64,000 bases of DNA, from assembly GCA_041678045.1 (NCBI GenBank), contig JBAYOV010000002.1, forward strand, positions 62,001 to 126,000, written 5' to 3'. A program made the position numbers and the translations under genes. The first letter of the stretch is position 1, and each line of letters opens with the position of its first letter. Shown one piece after another: positions 16,792 to 24,992 of this stretch. The DNA comes from UBA2357 sp041678045 (GTDB lineage: Bacteria; Pseudomonadota; Gammaproteobacteria; Burkholderiales; Rhodocyclaceae). Under the pieces are notes generated by a model. That model saw only the letters and a program-made list of their open reading frames with translations, was not told where the DNA came from and did no database searches.

Positions 16792-19146
16792 ATGAAACCA
16801 GCGCAACCGGGCCGTGGAGGGGACAGCGACGTCGCACGGCGCCTGGCCTTCTTCAAAGGCCTTCAGTCACTGACCACCCGCATCCACTCGGCACGCGACA
16901 TCGATGAAATCATCGTCAAGCTGTCGGCCGACCTGTGCGCGCTGTTTGGCGCCGATCGCATCTCGATCTATGTGGTCGACCCACGAACGCACACGCTGCT
17001 TACACGGGTGAAGAGTGGCGCGGATGGCGTGCAGCAGATCAGCCTTCCGATCCGCGAGGACAGCATCGCCGGGTATGTGGCCAAGACTCGTCAGCCACTC
17101 AACATTGCCGATGTGTATGACCCTGCCGAGCTGCAGGCGATCTCGCCCCTGCTGTCCTTTCGGCAGGATCTGGACGAACAGACCGGCTATCGCTCCCGGC
17201 AGATGTTGGTGGCGCCAGCGGTCGATCCTGCGAGCGGGGAAGTGAAGGGGGTCATTCAGCTGATCAACAGCCATAACGATGCCCCCTTTGCTCCCGTGCT
17301 CGAAGAGGGGCTGCTCGGGTTGGCGCAGACTCTGGGGGTGGCCTTCACCAAGCAGGCCGCCTCGCCGTCCGCGTTGCGTTCCCGCTACGATGCACTGGTG
17401 GTGGACGGCCGTTTGAGCTTTCAGGAGCTCGAAGAAGTGGTGCGCTCCGCCCGCGAGCAGAATCACTCGGTGGAGAGTGTGCTGCTTGGCAATTACGGGT
17501 TGCCTCTGGCTGAATTGGGTGAGTCGGCCGCGCGCTTCTTCGGCGTGCCCTACGAGCCTTACCGGACCGACCGGATCAAGCAGACCGACCTGCTGCGCAA
17601 TCTGAAGCGCGATTTTGTCGAACAGAGTCAATGGCTGCCGCTTGAGGAAGGTCCGGAAGGGGTGGTGATCATGGCGGTGGACCCGGAGGCGACCCGTAGT
17701 GCCGGCGTGGTGGAGAATGTCTTCCCGAAGCGCAGGCTGGTCTTCCGGGTTACCACACGGCGCGACTTTGCCGATACCGTGGCGCAATTCTTCGAACAGG
17801 CGCTGGAAAACGGTTCGGTGGATGATTTGCTCACCGGCATGGATGAAGAGGAGCACGAGTCCCGGACGGACGATGTGAATGCGGCCTCGGACAATGAACT
17901 CGTCAAGCTGGTCAACAAGATCATCATCGATGCCCACCGGCAGGGGGCGTCCGACATCCACATCGAACCGCGACCGGGCAAGGAAAAGACCCTGGTGCGC
18001 TTTCGCAAGGATGGCACGCTCGTGCCCTACATCCAGATTCCGGCGGCCTACCGCAGTCCGCTGCTGACGCGCATCAAGATCATGTGCGATCTGGACATCT
18101 CCGAGCGCCGCAAGCCACAGGATGGCAAGATCCGCTTCCGCCGCTTTGCACCGCTCGACATCGAACTGCGGGTGGCCACCCTGCCGACGGCCGGTGGCAT
18201 GGAAGATGTGGTGATGCGTCTGCTCGCCAACAGCGAGCCGATTCCGCTTGAGGGGCTGGGGTTGACGCCGAACAACCTGAAGCGCCTGCGCGATACCATC
18301 GTCAAGCCGTACGGCATCTTTTTCGTGTGCGGTCCGACAGGATCCGGCAAGACCACCACCCTGCATTCCATCCTGGGGCACCTGAACACGCCGGAAACCA
18401 AGATATGGACGGCGGAAGACCCGGTCGAGATCACCCAGAAGGGGCTGCGTCAGGTGCAGGTCAACCGCAAGGCAGGGCTGGATTTTGCGACCATGATGCG
18501 GGCCTTCCTGCGCGCCGATCCGGACATCATCATGGTGGGCGAAATGCGCGATGCGGAAACCGTGGCGGTGGGCATCGAGGCTTCGCTCACCGGACATCTG
18601 GTGTTTTCGACGCTGCACACCAACAGTGCTCCAGAGTCGGTGGTCCGGCTGCTTGACATGGGCATGGACCCCTTCAACTTTGCCGATGCGCTGCTCGGCG
18701 TGCTCGCGCAGCGCCTCACCAAGCGTCTGTGTGACAAGTGCCGGCAGGCCTACCACCCGGATGAGGACGAGTTCAACCTGCTGCTCGACGAGTATTGCGA
18801 GGAGTTGCTGCATACCGATGCATTTGTGGCCGATCCGCTTGCCGCCCGCCAGCAGGTGCTCGACGACTGGCGCAGCCGGTATGCCGATGCCGACGGGCGC
18901 TTTACGCTGTATCGTGCTGTGGGATGCGCACACTGCAATGGCGGCTACAAGGGGCGGCTGGGCTTGCACGAACTGATGCTTGGGTCGTCCGAAGTGCGAC
19001 GCGCGATTCAGGAACGCGCGCGGGCCGCAGAGGTGATGCGGCTTGCGCTCACCGAAGGCATGCGTACACTGCGTCAGGACGGTATAGAGAAGATGCTGTC
19101 GGGCCTGACCGACATGGCACAGGTCAGGAAGGTGTGCGTGCGCTGA
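16792..19146 (+). CDS. GAF-MshEN-GspE/PilB-type secretion ATPase
   Basis: 784 residues. Domain order: GAF (about 22-185), MshEN/GspE N-terminal domain (about 195-265, RLSFQELEEVVRSAREQ ... FFGVPYEPY), and the GspE/PilB ATPase core. Walker A GPTGSGKTTT is at 514-523, Asp box and Walker B in IIMVGEMRDAETV, and a tetracysteine zinc site is formed by CDKC and CAHC. Start 16792 has GGAGAG upstream; a GTG 42 bp earlier is possible. The GAF domain is not usual in PilB/GspE and MshEN domains in relatives can bind c-di-GMP, so activity is likely ligand-gated. No other type II secretion or pilus genes adjoin it. Confidence 0.92.
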   Translation: MKPAQPGRGGDSDVARRLAFFKGLQSLTTRIHSARDIDEIIVKLSADLCALFGADRISIYVVDPRTHTLLTRVKSGADGVQQISLPIREDSIAGYVAKTRQPLNIADVYDPAELQAISPLLSFRQDLDEQTGYRSRQMLVAPAVDPASGEVKGVIQLINSHNDAPFAPVLEEGLLGLAQTLGVAFTKQAASPSALRSRYDALVVDGRLSFQELEEVVRSAREQNHSVESVLLGNYGLPLAELGESAARFFGVPYEPYRTDRIKQTDLLRNLKRDFVEQSQWLPLEEGPEGVVIMAVDPEATRSAGVVENVFPKRRLVFRVTTRRDFADTVAQFFEQALENGSVDDLLTGMDEEEHESRTDDVNAASDNELVKLVNKIIIDAHRQGASDIHIEPRPGKEKTLVRFRKDGTLVPYIQIPAAYRSPLLTRIKIMCDLDISERRKPQDGKIRFRRFAPLDIELRVATLPTAGGMEDVVMRLLANSEPIPLEGLGLTPNNLKRLRDTIVKPYGIFFVCGPTGSGKTTTLHSILGHLNTPETKIWTAEDPVEITQKGLRQVQVNRKAGLDFATMMRAFLRADPDIIMVGEMRDAETVAVGIEASLTGHLVFSTLHTNSAPESVVRLLDMGMDPFNFADALLGVLAQRLTKRLCDKCRQAYHPDEDEFNLLLDEYCEELLHTDAFVADPLAARQQVLDDWRSRYADADGRFTLYRAVGCAHCNGGYKGRLGLHELMLGSSEVRRAIQERARAAEVMRLALTEGMRTLRQDGIEKMLSGLTDMAQVRKVCVR

Positions 19147-19182
19147 GGCACGCCCCCGGATACCACTGAGGAGAATTGATCG

Positions 19183-19878
19183 ATGTTCCGGATTGCCCCC
19201 AGTCTGCTGTCGGCGGACTTTGCCCGGCTCGGCGAGGAAGTGCGGCAGGTGATTGCCGCAGGCGCTGACTGGATTCATTTCGACGTGATGGACAATCACT
19301 ATGTGCCCAATCTGACCATCGGCCCCCTGGTGTGCGAGGCGATCCGGCCGGTGACCTCCGCGCCGATCGATGTGCACCTGATGGTCAAGCCGGTCGATCG
19401 CATCATCCCCGACTTTGCACGGGCGGGGGCCAACGTCATCACCTTTCATCCGGAAGCTTCGGAGCATGTTGACCGCACGCTGGGGCTGATTCGCGACAGC
19501 GGTTGCCAGGCAGGCCTGGTGTTCAATCCGGCCACGCCGCTGCACCACCTCGATCATGTCATGGACAAGCTCGACGTGGTGTTGCTGATGAGCGTCAACC
19601 CCGGGTTTGGCGGACAAAAGTTCATCCCTGAAACCCTCAACAAGCTGCGTGCCGCGCGCGCCCGGCTCGACGAGTACGAGGCCCGCAGCGGACGGCGTAT
19701 TCTGCTCGAGATCGACGGGGGCGTGAAGGTGGACAACATCGCCGAGATTGCCCGGGCGGGCGCCGACACCTTCGTTGCCGGCTCTGCGGTGTTCGGTGCG
19801 GTTTGCGAGAGCGATCCCAACCGTTATGATTCAATCATTTCCGCATTTCGCGCTGAACTGGCAAAGGTGAAGGCATGA
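19183..19878 (+). CDS. rpe: Ribulose-phosphate 3-epimerase
   Basis: TIM-barrel epimerase interconverting ribulose-5-P and xylulose-5-P. 231 residues. APSLLSADFARL, HFDVMDNHYVPN, VHLMV, MSVNPGFGGQKF and LLEIDGGV are the family signatures, with metal ligands His/Asp in place. AGGAG lies nine bases before the ATG. Overlaps gph by four bases; rpe-gph-trp order is shared by many proteobacteria. Confidence 0.97.
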   Translation: MFRIAPSLLSADFARLGEEVRQVIAAGADWIHFDVMDNHYVPNLTIGPLVCEAIRPVTSAPIDVHLMVKPVDRIIPDFARAGANVITFHPEASEHVDRTLGLIRDSGCQAGLVFNPATPLHHLDHVMDKLDVVLLMSVNPGFGGQKFIPETLNKLRAARARLDEYEARSGRRILLEIDGGVKVDNIAEIARAGADTFVAGSAVFGAVCESDPNRYDSIISAFRAELAKVKA

Positions 19879-20573
19879 CACGAAACATGAATGGGGCGCG
19901 CTTTCCGGTCCGCGCAGTGCTGTTCGACCTGGATGGCACACTGATCGACACCGTCTCCGACCTGACCGAGGCGGCCAACCGCATGCTGTCCGAGATGGGG
20001 CGTCCGGCGCGCAGCGAAGCGCAGATCCGCATGCTGGTGGGGCGGGGCATTCCCGATCTGGTGCGCCGCTGCATGACCGAGGGCAGCACCGCCAGCGAGG
20101 CCGAAGTGGCCGATGCGCTGACCCGTTTCCGCAGGCATTACGCCGTGGTCAACGGCCAGCACAGTGGCATCTATCCGGGCGTGATTGCCACCTTGCAGGT
20201 GCTCAAGGCCAGCGGGCTGGCGCTGGCCGTGGTCACCAACAAGGCGGCCGCCTTCACCGCGCCGCTGCTTGAACTCATGGGCATCGACGGTTTCTTCGAC
20301 GCAGTGGTCAGTGGCGACACCCTGCCGGTTACCAAGCCGGACCCGGCCGTGCTGAAGCATGCCTGCAAGTTGCTCGGTGTGGCCGAGGCCGATGCGATCA
20401 TGGTCGGCGACTCGGCCAACGATGCGCGTGCCGCACGTGCCGCCGGCATGCCGGTGCTGTTGGTGAGCTACGGCTACAGCGAGGGTCTGCCGGTGGACAC
20501 CATCGAATGCGATGGGCTACTATCTGCCGCAGCCGACCTGTTGCAGCACATTCAGCCTGCATCGGCAGCCTGA
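19875..20573 (+). CDS. gph: Phosphoglycolate phosphatase (HAD superfamily)
   Basis: Removes phosphate from 2-phosphoglycolate. 232 residues. HAD motif I FDLDGTLIDT, motif II VVTNKA, motif III Lys in TKPDP and motif IV MVGDSANDARAA. ATG 19875 overlaps the rpe stop; ATG 19887 (MNGARF) is an alternative. Often the gene immediately before trpE, as here. Confidence 0.95.
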   Translation: MTRNMNGARFPVRAVLFDLDGTLIDTVSDLTEAANRMLSEMGRPARSEAQIRMLVGRGIPDLVRRCMTEGSTASEAEVADALTRFRRHYAVVNGQHSGIYPGVIATLQVLKASGLALAVVTNKAAAFTAPLLELMGIDGFFDAVVSGDTLPVTKPDPAVLKHACKLLGVAEADAIMVGDSANDARAARAAGMPVLLVSYGYSEGLPVDTIECDGLLSAAADLLQHIQPASAA

Positions 20574-20854
20574 CCCCCTGCCGGGTCAGCCCTTCCTGAA
20601 CAACACAGATGCGATCATCGTGAGCTTCCAGAAACGGTTTTCGGACACGACCAGAGCACCCCGCACGCCGGCAGGCCACTGCTGGCGCTGGCGTTGCTGG
20701 TGGCCTGCGGGCCAACGATAACGTCACCCCATTGCGGGTGGTCGCACGCGCAGCACTGCACGCACGGCACACAGGCAGCACGCCCGATGCACCAGCGCTC
20801 GGCCCCGACCCCCGCCAGGCTTGTCCGCCTTACCACCGTTTTCATGGAGTTCTC
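20574..20854 (+). promoter_or_regulatory. gph-trpE leader region with Trp-codon-rich mini-ORF and hairpin
   Basis: This 281-bp gap holds a small frame ending TAA at 20719-20721 that encodes the tract CWRWRCWW (four TGG codons, 20683-20703). A GTG at 20620 would give 33 codons. The Trp tract lies in the loop of a perfect 9-bp inverted repeat, GCAGGCCAC (20671-20679) and GTGGCCTGC (20700-20708). That is suggestive of a trp attenuator, but no T-run follows and no good ribosome site precedes the GTG. In another frame the same bases read LLALALLVACG, like a lipoprotein signal without a start codon. Confidence 0.35.
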
Positions 20855-22342
20855 ATGCTTGAGCAGGAATTCAACGAGCTGGCCGATCAGGGCTACAACC
20901 GCATCCCGGTCACGCTCGAAACCTTTGCCGATCTCGACACCCCCCTTTCCATCTACCTGAAACTGGCCAACGAGCCTTGGAGTTACCTGCTCGAATCGGT
21001 GCAGGGGGGCGAGCGTTTCGGTCGCTATTCCATCATTGGCCTGGCCGCGCCCACCCGCATCGAGGTGTATGGCCGCTCGGCGCTGCTGCTCACCGGCAAC
21101 CGTCTGGTCGAGCGGCGCGACTACGGTGATCCGCTCAACTTCGTGGCCGAATTCATGGCCCGCATCAAGGTGCCTCCGCGCGACGGCCTGCCGCGCTTTG
21201 CCGGCGGACTGGTCGGCTGCTTTGGCTACGACACGGTGCGCTACATCGAGCCCCGTCTGGCCGGTACCGAAAAGACCGATCCGCTGGGCACGCCCGACAT
21301 TCTGCTGCTGCTGTCCGAAGAGATCGCGATTGTTGACAACCTCTCCGGCAAGCTCACCCTGGTGGTGTATGCGGAGCCCGAGGTGCCCGGAGCACTGAAG
21401 CGCGCGCGCAAGCGTCTGGGCGAGCTACTGGCGCGGCTGCGTGCGCCGGTGAGCATTCCGCAGGAGGCACCGTCGCCCTCGCATGTGGCTGAGTCCAGTT
21501 TCGGCGAGCAGGCGTTCAAGGACGCAGTGCGCCGGGTGAAGGACTACATCGTCGAAGGCGACGTGATGCAGGTGGTGCTCTCCCAGCGCATGAGCAAGCC
21601 CTACAGCGCCAGCCCGCTTGCGCTGTATCGCGCGATTCGCTCGCTCAACCCGTCGCCCTACATGTTCTATTTCAACTTCGAGGACTTCCAGGTGGTCGGC
21701 GCGTCGCCGGAAATCCTGGTGCGCCTCGACGACGATGGCGATGGACGGCGGGTCACCGTGCGGCCGATTGCCGGCACCCGCAAGCGGGGCGGCAGCCCGG
21801 CCGAGGATCAGGCGCTGGAGCGCGACCTGCTGTCCGACGAGAAGGAGCTTGCCGAACACCTGCAGCTGCTCGATCTGGGGCGCAACGATGCGGGCCGGGT
21901 GTCGAAAACCGGCACGGTGAAGGTTACCGAACGCTTCACCGTGGAGCGTTACTCCCACGTGATGCACATTGTCTCGAACGTGGAAGGGCGTCTCAAGGAC
22001 GGTCTGAATGCGCTCGCCGTGCTGCGCGCGGCCTTTCCGGCCGGGACTGTGTCGGGTGCCCCCAAGGTGCGGGCAATGGAGATCATCGACGAGCTCGAAC
22101 CGGTGAAACGGGGCGTGTATGCCGGCGCTGTCGGCTATCTGGGCTTTCACGGTGACATGGACATCGCGATCGCGATTCGCACGGCCGTGCTCAAGGACGG
22201 ACAGATCCATGTGCAGGCGGGCGCAGGCATCGTGGCCGATTCCGACCCCGAAGCCGAATGGCAGGAAACACGCAGCAAGGCGCAGGCCATGCTGAGGGCG
22301 GCCGAAATGGCCGAGGCCGGGCTGGACACCCGTATCGACTGA
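20855..22342 (+). CDS. trpE: Anthranilate synthase component I
   Basis: Converts chorismate and ammonia to anthranilate, first step of tryptophan synthesis. 495 residues. The feedback-site motif LLES occurs in SYLLESVQGGERFGRYS, and the catalytic chorismate-binding core has VRPIAGTRKRG, DLGRNDAGRVS, and AAFPAGTVSGAPKVRAMEII. Start ATG 20855 is preceded by GGAG. trpG begins 115 bp later. Feedback by Trp is expected from the intact LLES site. Confidence 0.97.
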   Translation: MLEQEFNELADQGYNRIPVTLETFADLDTPLSIYLKLANEPWSYLLESVQGGERFGRYSIIGLAAPTRIEVYGRSALLLTGNRLVERRDYGDPLNFVAEFMARIKVPPRDGLPRFAGGLVGCFGYDTVRYIEPRLAGTEKTDPLGTPDILLLLSEEIAIVDNLSGKLTLVVYAEPEVPGALKRARKRLGELLARLRAPVSIPQEAPSPSHVAESSFGEQAFKDAVRRVKDYIVEGDVMQVVLSQRMSKPYSASPLALYRAIRSLNPSPYMFYFNFEDFQVVGASPEILVRLDDDGDGRRVTVRPIAGTRKRGGSPAEDQALERDLLSDEKELAEHLQLLDLGRNDAGRVSKTGTVKVTERFTVERYSHVMHIVSNVEGRLKDGLNALAVLRAAFPAGTVSGAPKVRAMEIIDELEPVKRGVYAGAVGYLGFHGDMDIAIAIRTAVLKDGQIHVQAGAGIVADSDPEAEWQETRSKAQAMLRAAEMAEAGLDTRID

Positions 22343-22457
22343 TGTCGCCGGTGCGGGGGAAGACGCAGGCCCGGGGCCGGGCGGCGGTGCAGCTTGCATG
22401 CCGTCCATGACCCGGGCATCCGCTCAGCCCGCCGGCAAGAACATAGAGGCCGCAAAC

Positions 22458-23027
22458 ATGCTGCTCATGATAGATAACTACGACAGCTTCACCTACAACC
22501 TGGTGCAGTACTTCGGCGAGTTGGGCGCCGAGGTGAAGGTGTTCCGCAATGACGAGATCACGCTGGAGCAGATCGCGTCGCTGAAACCCGACCATTTGGT
22601 CATTTCCCCCGGCCCCTGCTCGCCTGCCGAGGCGGGCATTTCGGTGCCGGCCATCCGCGAGTTTGCCGGACGCATTCCACTGCTCGGCGTGTGCCTTGGG
22701 CACCAGAGCATCGGGGCGGCGTTTGGCGGGCGGGTGGTGCACGCCAAACGGCTGATGCATGGCAAAACCTCGCCGGTGCACCATGCCGGGCAGGGCGTAT
22801 TCCGTGGTTTGCCCAATCCGCTTACCTGCACCCGCTACCATTCGCTGGCGATCGAGCGTAGCAGCTTGCCGGACTGCCTCGAAGTCACCGCCTGGACCGA
22901 CGATGAAGAAATCATGGGGGTGCGTCACCGTACGCTGGCCGTGGAGGGGGTGCAGTTTCACCCCGAGTCCATTCTCACCGAGCAGGGGCATGCGCTGCTG
23001 CGCAACTTTCTTGAATCCGACCGATAA
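22458..23027 (+). CDS. trpG: Anthranilate synthase component II (glutamine amidotransferase)
   Basis: Class I glutaminase supplying ammonia to TrpE. 189 residues. MIDNYDSFTYNLVQYFGELG, oxyanion strand SPGPCSP, nucleophile Cys79 in GVCLGHQSIG, and the His-Glu pair in VQFHPESIL. In many bacteria this subunit also serves as PabA; no pabB is visible here. Start at 22458 gives the standard N-terminus (a second ATG three codons on is possible). Confidence 0.97.
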   Translation: MLLMIDNYDSFTYNLVQYFGELGAEVKVFRNDEITLEQIASLKPDHLVISPGPCSPAEAGISVPAIREFAGRIPLLGVCLGHQSIGAAFGGRVVHAKRLMHGKTSPVHHAGQGVFRGLPNPLTCTRYHSLAIERSSLPDCLEVTAWTDDEEIMGVRHRTLAVEGVQFHPESILTEQGHALLRNFLESDR

Positions 23028-23044
23028 CAGGACACCGAGCGATC

Positions 23045-24085
23045 ATGAGCATTACGCCACAGGAAGCCCTGCAACGCACCATAGACCACCGCGAGATCTT
23101 CTATGACGAGATGCTCTCGCTGATGCGCCAGATCATGGCCGGTGAAGTCTCGCCGGTCATGACGGCTGCGATCCTCACCGGCCTGCGGGTGAAGAAGGAA
23201 ACCATCGGCGAGATCACCGCCGCTGCCACCGTGATGCGCGAGATGTCCACCAAGGTGGTGGTGCCGCCGCCTCATGAACACTTTCTGGACGTGGTGGGGA
23301 CCGGCGGGGATGGGGCCAACACCTTCAACATTTCCACCACCACCATCTTCATCGCCGCTGCGGCGGGTGCGCGCGTGGCCAAGCACGGCGGGCGTGGGGT
23401 GTCGTCGCGTTCCGGAGCCGCCGACCTGATCGAATCGCTGGGCGTGAATCTCGACCTCAGCCCCGAGCAGGTTGCCGAGTGCGTCGAAGCCACCGGCATC
23501 GGCTTCATGTATGCCCCGGCACACCACAGCGCCATGAAGAATGTCGCGCCGGTGCGGCGCGAGATGGGCGTGCGCACCATCTTCAACATTCTGGGGCCGC
23601 TGACCAACCCGGCCGGAGCGCCGAACACCCTCATGGGGGTATTCCATCCCGATCTGGTCGGCATTCAGGCACGTGTCATGCAGCGCCTTGGTGCAAACCA
23701 TGTTCTGGTGGTGCATGGCCTGGACGGTATGGACGAGGTCAGCCTGGGGGCCGCCACCATGGTTGGCGAACTGAAGGACGGGCAGATCCACGAATACACC
23801 GTCCATCCGGAAGATTTCGGGCTATCGATGGCCGGCAGCCGCAATCTGCAGGTCGATGGCCCGGAGGCTTCCCGGGCAATGGTGCTGGGGGTGCTGGACA
23901 ACATGCCGGGGCCGGCGCGCGACATCGTGGTGCTCAATGCCGGCGTCGCCCTGTATGCCGCCAATCTGGTCGACTCCATCGCTGCAGGCATCCGCTGCGC
24001 GGACGAGACCCTGACCAGCGGCGCAGCACGTGCCAAGCTGGATGAATTTGTCCAGTTCACCCGCAAGTTTGCCCGGGGAGGTTGA
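23045..24085 (+). CDS. trpD: Anthranilate phosphoribosyltransferase
   Basis: Transfers phosphoribosyl from PRPP to anthranilate. 346 residues. PRPP/Mg-binding GTGGDGANTFNIST, the anthranilate-site KHGGRGVSSRSGAADL, and RTIFNILGPLTNPA are all intact. It is 17 bp after trpG and its stop is 2 bp before trpC, so trpGDC are one transcript. Confidence 0.97.
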   Translation: MSITPQEALQRTIDHREIFYDEMLSLMRQIMAGEVSPVMTAAILTGLRVKKETIGEITAAATVMREMSTKVVVPPPHEHFLDVVGTGGDGANTFNISTTTIFIAAAAGARVAKHGGRGVSSRSGAADLIESLGVNLDLSPEQVAECVEATGIGFMYAPAHHSAMKNVAPVRREMGVRTIFNILGPLTNPAGAPNTLMGVFHPDLVGIQARVMQRLGANHVLVVHGLDGMDEVSLGAATMVGELKDGQIHEYTVHPEDFGLSMAGSRNLQVDGPEASRAMVLGVLDNMPGPARDIVVLNAGVALYAANLVDSIAAGIRCADETLTSGAARAKLDEFVQFTRKFARGG

Positions 24086-24089
24086 ATCG

Positions 24090-24881
24090 ATGAGCGACAT
24101 TCTCGAACGCATTCTGACGGTCAAGCGTGAAGAGGTGGCCCTGGGGCAGCAGGAGCGTCCCGTTGCCGCGATGGCGGAAGAGGCGCGCACCCGGCCCGTG
24201 CCGCGTGACTTCGTGGAGGCGATCCGGGCCAGCCTTGCCCACGGACGGCCGGCAGTGATTTCCGAAATCAAGAAGGCCAGCCCCTCCAAGGGCGTCATCC
24301 GCGAGGATTTTCGCCCTGCCGAAATTGCCCGGGCCTATGAGGTGGCTGGAGCATCGTGCCTGTCGGTGCTGACCGACCGGGATTTTTTCCAGGGCGCGCC
24401 CGAATACTTGCAGCAAGCCCGCGAGGCCTGCAGCCTGCCGGTGCTGCGCAAGGACTTCATCGTCGATGCCTGGCAGGTATATGAAGCCCGCGCCATGGGG
24501 GCGGACGCCATCCTGCTGATCGCTGCGGCGATGGACCTGACCCACATGCGCATGCTCGAAGAGCTGGCCCTTTCCATGGGCATGGGGGTGCTGGTCGAGG
24601 TGCATGATGCGGACGAGCTGGAGCTCGCCCTGCGCATGAAGACCCCGCTGATCGGCATCAACAATCGCAACCTGCGCACCTTCGAAGTCAGCCTGCAGAC
24701 CACGCTGGACCTGCTGGAGCGGATTCCGGCCGATCGTATCGTGGTCACCGAGTCCGGCGTGCTGAGCGCCGAAGATGTCGCGCTGATGCGCGGGCATGGG
24801 GTGAATGCTTTTCTGGTGGGAGAGGCTTTCATGCGTGCCGAAGATCCGGGCAGTGCATTGCGGGCACTGTTTGGCCTGTAA
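24090..24881 (+). CDS. trpC: Indole-3-glycerol-phosphate synthase
   Basis: TIM-barrel enzyme closing the indole ring. 263 residues, monofunctional (no fused TrpF). EIKKASPSKG holds the catalytic Lys, VLRKDFIVD a second, and GINNRNLRTFEV and TESGVLSAEDV complete the site. Start 24090 is preceded by GGGGAGG. Last gene of the trp string here; trpF and trpBA are absent from the window. Confidence 0.97.
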   Translation: MSDILERILTVKREEVALGQQERPVAAMAEEARTRPVPRDFVEAIRASLAHGRPAVISEIKKASPSKGVIREDFRPAEIARAYEVAGASCLSVLTDRDFFQGAPEYLQQAREACSLPVLRKDFIVDAWQVYEARAMGADAILLIAAAMDLTHMRMLEELALSMGMGVLVEVHDADELELALRMKTPLIGINNRNLRTFEVSLQTTLDLLERIPADRIVVTESGVLSAEDVALMRGHGVNAFLVGEAFMRAEDPGSALRALFGL

Positions 24882-24918
24882 GGCTGTCCATCCGTCTGTC
24901 AGCCCGTCCGCACGTGTC

Positions 24919-24977
24919 GCCCCGCGCAACGGGCGGGGCCGTTCCTTACGCCTTCCTGCAACGCCCCGTCAGGGGCG
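24919..24977 (+). terminator. Tandem GC-rich hairpins after trpC
   Basis: Two stem-loops in the trpC-tamB gap: GCCCCGC/GCGGGGC (24919-24939, 7-base loop) and CGCCCC/GGGGCG (24962-24977, tetraloop GTCA) followed by CATTT. Neither has a full T-run, so termination would be partial at best. Confidence 0.35.
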
Positions 24978-24992
24978 CATTTCAAGATCAGC

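Noticed and set aside
20694..20960. Lipoprotein gene with LVACGPTITS before trpE
   Set aside because: No start codon precedes the hydrophobic stretch and the frame runs into trpE out of phase.
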